Source: Candidatus Bathyarchaeota archaeon (GTDB lineage Archaea > Thermoproteota > Bathyarchaeia > TCS64). Taken from it: a stretch of DNA of 6,126 nt. Positions within the stretch are counted from its first letter, which is position 1, and every line of letters begins with the position of its first letter. This document shows, one piece after another, positions 1-5,563 of this stretch. Location: NCBI GenBank assembly GCA_030608725.1, contig JAUWDP010000070.1, forward strand, positions 1 to 6,126. The letters are read 5' to 3'. The translations under genes were made by a program, and so were the position numbers. The notes under the pieces were generated by a model that ran no database searches, was not told the origin of the DNA, and saw nothing but the letters and a program-made list of their open reading frames with translations.

Positions 1-449
1 GTGGAGTCCACCTCGACGAACCGTCCGCCGGCGCACTCCACCGAGTGGTCGTAGGCGTTCCTGCACTCCCTCTGGACGATGAACTCAGTCCTCAGCCCCT
101 CGGTGTGCATCGGCAGCCTCATCGAGATATGGGACCAGCGCCCTCGGACCAGGGGATCGTACTCCTCGAGCTCGGTGTCCTTCATGATGCACGCGGCGGC
201 AGCCAGGGTCAACCCGTTGCATGCGCTTGCCACAGGGAGCCCTGCCTCGGCCCTGGTGGCCTCAGCGATCTTCTTCCCAGCCCATGCTTGGAGCTCCGTG
301 ATGACGACGAAGGACTTTGAGGAGTCCTCCATGGCCCTGAAGACCTCCAGGTCGGGGATGGAGCCACCGAGGTTGGTGGCGCTCGTCGCGGCGTTGATCA
401 CCCGCCTGATGCCGTACTTCTCGAAGGGGTTGTAAAGTTCCTTAACCAT
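1..449 (-). CDS. SelA/DgaE-like PLP-dependent enzyme, N-terminal part (runs off left edge)
   Basis: About 149 residues of the N-terminus are present; the family is usually about 370-460 residues, so more than half lies beyond the left edge. The ATG at 449-447 is the first possible start, because an in-frame TAG lies at 455-453. The protein opens YGIRRVINAATSATNLGGS (residues 12-30), then has TELQAWAGKKIAEATRAEAG (51-70), a small-residue stretch around 73-86 (VASACNGLTLAAAA) and TEFIVQRECRNAYDHSVECA (121-140). This order matches the fold-type I PLP family that contains bacterial SelA and D-glucosaminate-6-phosphate ammonia-lyase (DgaE). The PLP-binding lysine would lie outside the window. True archaeal selenocysteine synthesis uses PSTK and SepSecS rather than SelA, so a lyase or other PLP reaction on a small amino acid or amino sugar is more likely. 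The substrate is unknown. It is divergent from TFS and shows no obvious functional link to it. Confidence 0.82.
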   Translation of the reverse strand, partial: MVKELYNPFEKYGIRRVINAATSATNLGGSIPDLEVFRAMEDSSKSFVVITELQAWAGKKIAEATRAEAGLPVASACNGLTLAAAACIMKDTELEEYDPLVRGRWSHISMRLPMHTEGLRTEFIVQRECRNAYDHSVECAGGRFVEVDS

Positions 450-452
450 AAC

Positions 453-475
453 CTACACCGTTGGAGGGAGTGTAG
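453..475 (-). promoter_or_regulatory. Small hairpin abutting the start codon of the SelA-like gene
   Basis: CTACAC (453-458) and GTGTAG (470-475) form a perfect 6-bp inverted repeat around an 11-base loop. On the minus-strand transcript the stem ends 3 bases before the ATG at 449. The only Shine-Dalgarno-like sequence there, GGTG, overlaps the 3' arm. If the stem forms it could mask the ribosome site. This is inference from sequence; a short stem like this can also occur by chance. Confidence 0.3.
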
Positions 476-563
476 TCGCTCAGAGTATTTGAGTTCCCCT
501 CCGACTGGACCAGGAACATGGACTCCAGATCTCTACCGATGATAAATTTCGAATCCATAAACG

Positions 564-585
564 GGTTATATACTAAAGTATAACC
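564..585 (-). promoter_or_regulatory. Likely TATA box of the SelA-like gene, embedded in an inverted repeat
   Basis: Read on the minus strand, TAGTATATAACC is a good archaeal TATA-type element. Transcription from it would start roughly 25 bases downstream, leaving a leader of about 90-95 bases before the ATG at 449. The element lies within a 22-bp imperfect inverted repeat: GGTTATA (564-570) pairs with TATAACC (579-585), and a nested TATAC/GTATA pair (569-573, 578-582) is centred on TAAA. A regulator binding here would compete with TBP. No transcript data are available. Confidence 0.42.
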
Positions 586-710
586 AGAAGCCGGAGAGAG
601 GCAGACCCATATGCTCTGACCCCCAGAGCTTTGCTCCATGGCAGATACCCCTCCTCCACCCTTTACATCTTGGATAGGGACGCCCTTTGAGAAAAATCAG
701 CCTGAATCAA

Positions 711-719
711 TGCTTATTT
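711..719 (+). promoter_or_regulatory. Possible TATA box of the TFS gene
   Basis: TGCTTATTT is the most TATA-like sequence at a suitable distance upstream of the ATG at 774. It would place transcription start near 740 and give a leader of about 30 bases. The match to the archaeal consensus is only moderate. Confidence 0.28.
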
Positions 720-749
720 GGCTGCAGCCCCATGGCTTACCAGATAGAA

Positions 750-762
750 CCTCAGTGAGGAG
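750..762 (+). promoter_or_regulatory. Shine-Dalgarno-like site of TFS with a small palindrome
   Basis: GAGGAG at 757-762 lies 11 bases before the ATG at 774, slightly far for a ribosome-binding site. It overlaps the palindrome CCTCA-G-TGAGG (750-760). A one-base centre cannot form an RNA loop, so any role for the palindrome would be as a protein-binding site on DNA. Confidence 0.35.
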
Positions 763-773
763 ACTATTTCTGA

Positions 774-1091
774 ATGAAGTTCTGTGACAAGTGTGGGGCG
801 TTCCTCCAGGCTTCAAGTGAAGGCCTCATATGCTCCAAATGCGGTCATGTGGCCGAGACAGACGTCATCGAGGTAAAGAGAAACGGTAAAGGGGCAGCGG
901 AGCCCGTCTACGTCGTAGACAGCTCAGATAAAGATGCTTTAACGGTGAACCAGACCTGCCCCAGTTGCGGCCACGCGGAGGCCTACAAGACGGTCCTCAC
1001 GACCCAAGGCGAGCATGCGGGGGTCAAGCAGGACAGATCGGTCGAGCGATACAGATGTGCTGAATGCAGCCACACCTGGATCAGGAACTAG
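774..1091 (+). CDS. TFS/RpoM-type transcription factor with altered catalytic tip
   Basis: This 105-residue protein has the two zinc ribbons of archaeal TFS (TFIIS/Rpb9-like): C4-x2-C7 with C20-x2-C23, and C62-x2-C65 with C95-x2-C98, joined by a linker at about 30-60. The ending CAECSHTWIRN matches the usual TFS C-terminus. TFS binds RNA polymerase and inserts its C-terminal ribbon into the secondary channel, where an Asp-Glu pair in a loop like RSADEP stimulates transcript cleavage. Here the interval after EAY is about 5 residues longer (TTQGEHAGVKQDRSVERYRC), and the DE position reads Q86-D87 in my manual alignment. Cleavage activity may be weakened or lost, as in Sulfolobus paralogues such as the inhibitory TFS4. 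An in-frame TGA directly precedes the ATG, so the start is secure. It converges on the MoaD-like gene with a 9-base gap. Confidence 0.87.
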   Translation: MKFCDKCGAFLQASSEGLICSKCGHVAETDVIEVKRNGKGAAEPVYVVDSSDKDALTVNQTCPSCGHAEAYKTVLTTQGEHAGVKQDRSVERYRCAECSHTWIRN

Positions 1092-1100
1092 GCTCCCTCA

Positions 1101-1403
1101 TCAGCCCCCGCCTATGGAGGGGAGGATGGCGACACGGTCTCCGTCGTTGAGGGCTGAATCCAAGCCATCGAGGACCCCCACACCCCTCCCATTCAGGATG
1201 ACGACAACGTGGGAGTGAAGTCCCTCGTCATCGGTGAACAGGTACTCCCTGAGCTCATCGCCGTACCTCGCTGCCACGATGATGAGCAGGTCATGCACGG
1301 AGCTCCTGTCCGGTAGTTCCAATGTCGATCCGGACTCCCCGATCAGGGCCCTCACGTTGGAGAAGTAGCTGACCTCAACCTGGATCACTGGAGCACCCGT
1401 CAT
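1101..1403 (-). CDS. MoaD/ThiS-family sulfur-carrier protein
   Basis: This 100-residue beta-grasp protein starts its fold at VIQVEVSYFSNVRALIG (6-22), has the diagnostic LNGRGVGVLDGLDSALNDGD (70-89) followed by RVAILPSIGGG, and ends in Gly-Gly. That tail is adenylated by a MoeB/E1-like enzyme and thiocarboxylated, so the protein can donate sulfur to molybdopterin synthase (with MoaE). Archaeal members can also act as ubiquitin-like SAMP modifiers or in tRNA thiolation. The adjacent, divergent AOR needs a tungsten bis-pterin cofactor, so cofactor biosynthesis is the likely job. The ATG at 1403 lacks a clear ribosome site. A GTG at 1388 (Val6) has GGGTG five bases upstream and begins close to the typical MoaD N-terminus, so the true start could be there. 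Confidence 0.87.
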   Translation of the reverse strand: MTGAPVIQVEVSYFSNVRALIGESGSTLELPDRSSVHDLLIIVAARYGDELREYLFTDDEGLHSHVVVILNGRGVGVLDGLDSALNDGDRVAILPSIGGG

Positions 1404-1420
1404 AGCTTGAATGCATGAAA

Positions 1421-1437
1421 CCTATAGATTCTTCTAT
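1421..1437. promoter_or_regulatory. Possible bidirectional promoter/operator between moaD-like and AOR genes
   Basis: The palindromic TATA-like core CTATAG (1422-1427) is spaced to serve both genes. Reading plus it would give a start near 1450 and a leader of about 38 bases for AOR. Reading minus it would start transcription near 1400, essentially at the MoaD ATG. It overlaps a perfect inverted repeat, ATAGA (1424-1428) / TCTAT (1433-1437), with a 4-base centre. Shared control of cofactor maturation and enzyme is plausible but unproven. Confidence 0.33.
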
Positions 1438-1487
1438 GAGAACCCGCAATTTCATACGATTCAACGCGAGATATTTGAGGCATCAAG

Positions 1488-3338
1488 ATGTATGGTTATA
1501 CAGGTAAGGTCCTTCACGTGGACCTGAGCAAGGGAGAGAGCTCGGTCGAGGAGGTAGACGAGGCCTACTGCAGGAAGTACATCGGCGGCAACGGCTTGGG
1601 CACCCGCCTTCTGTACGACCACGCGCCGGCGGGCGTCGACCCCCTCAGCCCGGAGAACCCCCTCATCTTCGCCGTGGGCCCCCTCGCCGGGACCACCGCA
1701 CCGACGAGCGGGAAGTACATAGTCCACACAAAGTCACCCCTGACAGGCTTCCTGGGGGAGGCCGTCTCGTCAGGCTACTGGGGGCAGGCCCTCAAGCAGG
1801 CGGGATACGACGCCATAGTCATCAAGGGGAAGAGCGAGAAGCCCGTCTACCTGTTCATCGACGACGGGAAGATCCAGATCAAGGACGCCGGGCACCTATG
1901 GGGCACAGACGCCCTGAAGGTACTCGACCTCATCAAGGATGAGATCGGCGACGACAACGTCAGCTCGGCCTCCATCGGCCCCGGCGGGGAGAACCTCGTC
2001 AGGTACGCCAACATCACCAACGACAGGCACCGCCAAGCGGGTAGGACCGGCGTCGGCTGCGTAATGGGCTCCAAGAACCTCAAGGCCGTCGCCGTGAGGG
2101 GCACGGGCAGCGTCACGGTCGCCGACATGGCGGGCACCCTGGAGCACTGCAAGGAGCTCTACGACCTCTGCCAGGGCCCCCTCACAGGAGCCTACAGGAG
2201 CCTCGGCACGCAGGTGAGCGTCATGATCCACCAGAACCAGGCCGCCCTCCCCACACGGAACTGGCAGGAGTCGGTCTTCGAGTTCGCCGAGAAGATAGGC
2301 GGAGAGTACATCCACCCCCGGTGGGTGGTGAAGACCATCGCCTGCGCGGGCTGCCCCATCGGCTGCGACCACGTCTCCCTGGTCCAAGAGGACCCTGAGG
2401 GGGAGGTTCTGGCCAGCGTCGAGTTCGAGAGCATCTACGCCCTCGGCTCCAACTGCGGGATAGGCCACTTCCCCGACATCAACAAGGCCGTGGACCTCTG
2501 CGACAGGCTGGGCCTCGACACCATCAGCGCCGGCGTCACCCTCAGCTGGGCCATGGAGAGCTACGAGAAGGGGCTCCTCACAAAGGAGGACACCGACGGC
2601 CTGGAGCTCACCTTCGGCAACTCCGAGGCACTGCTCGAGGCCATCGAGATGATAGCCTACCAACGGGGTAAACTGGGTAAGCTCCTCGCCATGGGCACCA
2701 AGGCCGCGGCGGAGCAGCTGGGCGGAGACTCCTGGAAGTGGGCGATGCACAACAAGGGGCTTGAGTACCCGGGATACGACCTCAGGGGGCTCAAGATGTC
2801 CTGCCTCGGTTTCAACACCTCCAACAGGGGCGGCTGCCACCTCCGGAACAGCGCGTACGACTGGGACCTCAAAGGCAAGGTGGACAGGTTCACCGCCAGC
2901 GAGGAGTACGGAGCCCTCGTCATGGCCAGGGACGACCACTACAGCATCACCGACTCGCTGATACTCTGCAAGTTCTCCAGGGGAGTCCTGGACACATACG
3001 AGAAGTTCGCGAAGATCTACAACTTGGTCACCGGCTTCGACGTGACAGCCGAGGAGCTGAGGCTGGCCGGGGAGCGTATCTGGAACCTGGAGAAGGCGTT
3101 CAACGTCCGGGAGGGCTGGACGGTGAAGGACGACTACCCCGCCTACCGCATCATGAACGACCCCATCACAGCGGGCATCGCCGAGGGCCACCTGGTCACA
3201 GAGGAGGAGTTCAAGATGATGCACAAGGCCTACTTCAGGGAACGGGGATGGGCCGAGAACGGCGTCCCCACCAAGAAAAAGCTAAGGGAGCTGGGGCTCC
3301 ACTACATCGCCGATGAGATCGGCGTAGAGGAGGCCTAG
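1488..3338 (+). CDS. Tungsten-containing aldehyde:ferredoxin oxidoreductase (AOR) family protein
   Basis: At 616 residues this is full length (Pyrococcus furiosus AOR is about 605). The N-terminal domain opens MYGYTGKVLHVDLSKGE, followed by YIGGNGLGTRLLY (31-43) and GRTGVGCVMGSKNLKAVAVRG (185-205), all family signatures for binding the tungsten bis-pyranopterin. The [4Fe-4S] ligands are C286-x2-C289-x3-C293 plus C494. Of the two pterin-contacting DxxGL(C/D) motifs, the first is DRLGLD (339-344), but the second reads DSLILC (489-494), with Ile replacing Gly. H451 in RGGCH and E312 or E314 are candidates for the conserved active-site His and Glu. The enzyme is cytoplasmic: no signal peptide or membrane segment is seen. 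GAGG at 1477-1480, 7 bases before the ATG, supports the start. The ferredoxin gene follows after 3 bases as an obvious electron partner. Substrate is unknown; AOR, YdhV-like and BamB-like subfamilies cannot be separated by eye. Confidence 0.95.
   Translation: MYGYTGKVLHVDLSKGESSVEEVDEAYCRKYIGGNGLGTRLLYDHAPAGVDPLSPENPLIFAVGPLAGTTAPTSGKYIVHTKSPLTGFLGEAVSSGYWGQALKQAGYDAIVIKGKSEKPVYLFIDDGKIQIKDAGHLWGTDALKVLDLIKDEIGDDNVSSASIGPGGENLVRYANITNDRHRQAGRTGVGCVMGSKNLKAVAVRGTGSVTVADMAGTLEHCKELYDLCQGPLTGAYRSLGTQVSVMIHQNQAALPTRNWQESVFEFAEKIGGEYIHPRWVVKTIACAGCPIGCDHVSLVQEDPEGEVLASVEFESIYALGSNCGIGHFPDINKAVDLCDRLGLDTISAGVTLSWAMESYEKGLLTKEDTDGLELTFGNSEALLEAIEMIAYQRGKLGKLLAMGTKAAAEQLGGDSWKWAMHNKGLEYPGYDLRGLKMSCLGFNTSNRGGCHLRNSAYDWDLKGKVDRFTASEEYGALVMARDDHYSITDSLILCKFSRGVLDTYEKFAKIYNLVTGFDVTAEELRLAGERIWNLEKAFNVREGWTVKDDYPAYRIMNDPITAGIAEGHLVTEEEFKMMHKAYFRERGWAENGVPTKKKLRELGLHYIADEIGVEEA
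3327..3333 (+). promoter_or_regulatory. Ribosome-binding site of the ferredoxin gene inside the AOR end
   Basis: GAGGAGG lies in the last codons of AOR, 8 bases before the ATG at 3342. It is a strong Shine-Dalgarno match and supports translation of the two genes from one transcript. Confidence 0.7.
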
Positions 3339-3341
3339 AGC

Positions 3342-3812
3342 ATGTCCGAACGGAGAGCGGTCTACTCGGACCCCGAGAAGTGCACTGGCTGCAAGATCTG
3401 CGAGCTCGTCTGCTCGGGGGAGAAGGAGGGCGTGTTCAACCCCCTGCTCAGCCGCATCCGCACCATCAGGCTGAACACCATCGTGAACACATCGCTGGCC
3501 TGCCGCCTCTGCGACGACCCGACGTGCGTATACTCCTGCCCCCGGAAGGCCCTGAGCCAAGACGAGACCACCGGCATCATCAGAGTCGACGCCGACAAGT
3601 GCAATGGTTGCGGCTGGTGCATCGAGGCCTGCGAGTTCGGGGTCATAGCCCTGCCGTCGGACAGGAAGCACGTCATCATCTGCGACCTCTGCGACGGGGA
3701 GCCCAGATGCGTGGACCTATGCCCGCAGGAAGCCCTGTCACTGAAGAACGCCGAGGAGATATCCCAGAACATGAGGAAGAAGGCCGTCTCTAACCTACTA
3801 GCAGCCGACTAG
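3342..3812 (+). CDS. Four-cluster 4Fe-4S ferredoxin, DmsB/HycB type, AOR electron partner
   Basis: The 156-residue protein has four cysteine groups in the order typical of DmsB/HycB/CooF-like subunits: C14-x2-C17-x2-C20-x3-C24; C54-x2-C57-x4-C62-x3-C66-Pro; C87-x2-C90-x2-C93-x3-C97; and C114-x2-C117-x5-C123-x3-C127-Pro. All 16 ligands are present, so four [4Fe-4S] clusters are expected. There is no signal peptide or Tat motif, so it should work in the cytoplasm. Its ATG follows the AOR stop by 3 bases, behind a strong ribosome site, so it very likely takes electrons from, or gives them to, the AOR. Similar AOR-ferredoxin pairs are known (for example E. coli YdhV/YdhY, Aromatoleum AorB/AorA and BamB/BamC). 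Its TAG stop shares CTAG with the stop of the convergent polyferredoxin gene. Confidence 0.92.
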   Translation: MSERRAVYSDPEKCTGCKICELVCSGEKEGVFNPLLSRIRTIRLNTIVNTSLACRLCDDPTCVYSCPRKALSQDETTGIIRVDADKCNGCGWCIEACEFGVIALPSDRKHVIICDLCDGEPRCVDLCPQEALSLKNAEEISQNMRKKAVSNLLAAD

Positions 3813-4642
3813 GTGTATCTGCTCCTCACAATTTCCTTCCTATGTTTCGACGCATCGATACCCAGCTCCCTGGACAGGACCTCCGGGGAGGTCAGCTTCT
3901 CCAAGGCCGCGAACCAGGCCCCAGACTTGACGTCGGAGCAGGCCACCGACGTGCGCCTCACGACTATTGCGTCCTCCGGGCACACCTTCTCGCACGTGGA
4001 GCAGAAAATGCAGTACTCCCCCTCGAGCACGGGCTTCCCGTCCTCACCTATCTTCATGGCCTCGCTGGGGCAGGCGTCGACGCAGACCATGCAGCCCTCA
4101 GGGCACTTGGACACGTCTATCTCCGTCACACCGTCGAAGGGCCTCTCAACCTCGATGAGGGCGTACGGACAGGCAGTCACGCAGCGCTTGCAGTAGATGC
4201 ACTTCGCCTTGTCCACGATGACATCTGTGATACGGGTCTCACCGTCGTCCGTAACTGTCTTGACCTCGATGGCGTCGACTGGGCAGGACTCCTGGCATGC
4301 AATCTCGCAGTCGATGTTGCACCCCGAGACATCCACGGTTATCGTCTTCTTGAGAATGGGAATCGCCTCGAAGGTCACGACTGGGGGCTCCTCCGCCCCC
4401 TCAATGGTCACGTTCAGGGCGCCCGAGGGACAGAAGACGGCGCAGGTCCCACCCATCACACACTTACTGGCGTCTATGGAGATCTCAGGTCTCTTGATGA
4501 GCCTGCCGTCCTCGACGGTCGCCTCTGAGAGGGTTATCGCCTCCTTGGCGCAGACGTCGGCGCAGATACCGCATCCGAGGCAGGCCTCCCTGTCGAGGAT
4601 ACGCTCCTGCGTCTTGGTTATGTACCTCTGGGTCAGCCTCAA
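3809..4642 (-). CDS. Six-cluster polyferredoxin of the hdr operon
   Basis: This 277-residue soluble protein has six cysteine groups, arranged as three dicluster ferredoxin modules: 21-31 (CLGCGICADVC); 61-71 (CVMGGTCAVFC); 108-120 (C-x3-C-x3-C-x3-CP); 148-158; 180-191 (C-x3-C-x2-C-x3-CP); and 211-221. The second group lacks one ligand: residue 64 is Gly (GGT) where Cys is expected. The tail (about 235-277) carries no motif I recognise and ends basic. Polyferredoxins of this kind (MvhB, VhuB, FwdF) wire Hdr complexes to hydrogenases, formylmethanofuran dehydrogenases or other partners. It is the last gene of the minus-strand operon, 28 bases after hdrB. No ATG precedes the first cluster; a TTG at 4642 is the best start, with GGGGA 3 bases and AAGGAG 12 bases upstream. 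Its TAG stop overlaps the ferredoxin stop by 4 bases. Confidence 0.9.
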   Translation of the reverse strand: MRLTQRYITKTQERILDREACLGCGICADVCAKEAITLSEATVEDGRLIKRPEISIDASKCVMGGTCAVFCPSGALNVTIEGAEEPPVVTFEAIPILKKTITVDVSGCNIDCEIACQESCPVDAIEVKTVTDDGETRITDVIVDKAKCIYCKRCVTACPYALIEVERPFDGVTEIDVSKCPEGCMVCVDACPSEAMKIGEDGKPVLEGEYCIFCSTCEKVCPEDAIVVRRTSVACSDVKSGAWFAALEKLTSPEVLSRELGIDASKHRKEIVRSRYT

Positions 4643-4670
4643 GCTTCCCCGCGTCTCCTTCTTACTGACC

Positions 4671-5561
4671 TCAGGCGTCTCCGGTGCCTCCCTGTATCTT
4701 GTCGATCACTCCCTGCACGCTGGTCCTATGCATGTCCAGGGCCAGCTCCTCGGGCTCCACCCCGAGGGCGAGGAGCAATATCTCCGGGTAATACAGGACG
4801 GGAGTATTGAATCTATCGCCCGCGTCGTCCCTCACGAGCCTCTGGATGACGTCGTACTGGAACATGCAGTAAGGACAGACCACTGACATGCAGTGGGCTC
4901 CGGCCCGTTTCACCCACCCGAGCTTGTAGCGGACGAGCTCCTTGACTGTGTCGCTGTCCGCGAGGTTCGTTCCTGCTCCGCAGCACATGTTGCTCTTGTA
5001 GTAGGGGACGCTCGTCGCCCCGGTGAGCTCTATCAGCCGATCCAGGAGCACGGGCCTGACGGGGTCGTCCACCTCAAGGTACGAGTTGGGGCGGAGAAGG
5101 TGGCACCCGTAGTGAGCAGCTACTTTCAGCCCCTCAAGAGGCCTCTCAACGGCGTCTGTGATCTTCTCGAAGCCGATGTCGTTTGTAAGGACCTCGACGA
5201 GATGACGCACCTCAACCCCGCCTCCGTACTCCCTGCCGACCAGTCCAAGCCGCTCGTTGATTGTCGACCTGAGGCCTTCATCCTGCTTCAGGGAAACGTT
5301 GACGGTCTTCAGGGTCTCGAAGCAGCCGTTGCACAGGGTCAGGATGTTGAGGCCCATCTCCTCGGCTATCGTGAGATTCCGTGCCGCTAGGCTGGTCCAC
5401 GTCGTCTGATCGATGGACTTCAGGGAGGGGTCCGGGCAGCAGCCGGTGCCCGGCATCTCGACGAGTTCCACACCGAACCTCTCGAGGAGGGCCCTGGCCG
5501 AGGACTCCATGTAGGGCATGCGGATGGGTGTCATGCACCCGAGGAAGAGCGCGTACTCCAG
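4671..5561 (-). CDS. hdrB: Heterodisulfide reductase subunit B (HdrB)-like, probable CTG start
   Basis: HdrB carries two CCG-type domains that bind the non-cubane clusters cleaving the CoM-S-S-CoB disulfide in methanogens. With a CTG start at 5561 the protein is 296 residues. It begins (M)EYALFLGC and places its cysteines at 9, 41-42, 77, 80, 153, 193-194, 229 and 232, nearly identical to the ligand numbering I recall for methanogen HdrB. The motifs are GTGCCPDP, LCNGC, HYGCH, NMCCGAG and VCPYC. The first ATG (5534) would remove Cys9, so it is unlikely to be the real start. AGGAGG at 5577-5572 lies 10 bases before this CTG. A second CTG at 5567 overlaps the hdrC stop as CTGA and gives (M)KLEYALFLGC. 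No ATG, GTG or TTG was found between 5534 and about 5600 in this frame. In a non-methanogen the disulfide or thiol substrate would be unknown. Confidence 0.93.
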   Translation of the reverse strand: MEYALFLGCMTPIRMPYMESSARALLERFGVELVEMPGTGCCPDPSLKSIDQTTWTSLAARNLTIAEEMGLNILTLCNGCFETLKTVNVSLKQDEGLRSTINERLGLVGREYGGGVEVRHLVEVLTNDIGFEKITDAVERPLEGLKVAAHYGCHLLRPNSYLEVDDPVRPVLLDRLIELTGATSVPYYKSNMCCGAGTNLADSDTVKELVRYKLGWVKRAGAHCMSVVCPYCMFQYDVIQRLVRDDAGDRFNTPVLYYPEILLLALGVEPEELALDMHRTSVQGVIDKIQGGTGDA

Positions 5562-5563
5562 CT

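Larger units (their letters stand above)
450..773. other. Divergent intergenic region, 324 bases
   Basis: This stretch separates the SelA-like gene (minus) from TFS (plus) and is more AT-rich than its flanks. It holds the start-proximal hairpin, the TATA-containing inverted repeat, the TFS upstream elements, and a 6-bp hairpin GCTCTG (613-618) / CAGAGC (623-628) with a 4-base loop of unknown role. A 65-codon reading frame on the minus strand (639-442) spans the TATA element and resembles nothing I recognise; I do not call it a gene. I see no tRNA, known riboswitch or mobile-element end. Confidence 0.6.

Noticed and set aside
1..449. Reading the SelA-like gene as evidence for selenocysteine use
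   Set aside because: Archaea make selenocysteine through PSTK and SepSecS, and many SelA-like PLP enzymes do other chemistry. No in-frame TGA at a catalytic position was seen in the AOR, HdrB or HdrC genes.
613..628. Hairpin GCTCTG-accc-CAGAGC considered as a terminator or riboswitch
   Set aside because: No T-run follows on either strand, no gene ends there, and a single 6-bp stem is too little to support a known RNA class.
442..639. 65-codon minus-strand frame ahead of the SelA-like gene
   Set aside because: It spans the likely TATA element and overlaps the SelA-like start by 8 bases. It has no recognisable motif, and its composition does not resemble the neighbouring genes.
1896..3224. 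442-codon open frame on the minus strand inside the AOR gene
   Set aside because: It is fully antisense to a gene with strong family motifs, has low-complexity Val/Ala/Leu/Gly/Glu composition, and matches no family I recognise. It is a shadow of GC-rich codon use.
3842..4528. 228-codon open frame on the plus strand opposite the polyferredoxin
   Set aside because: It is antisense to six cysteine-cluster motifs, composition is biased to Arg/Leu/Gly/Asp, and no domain is visible. The frames at 4197-4886 and 4893-5390 are rejected for the same reason.
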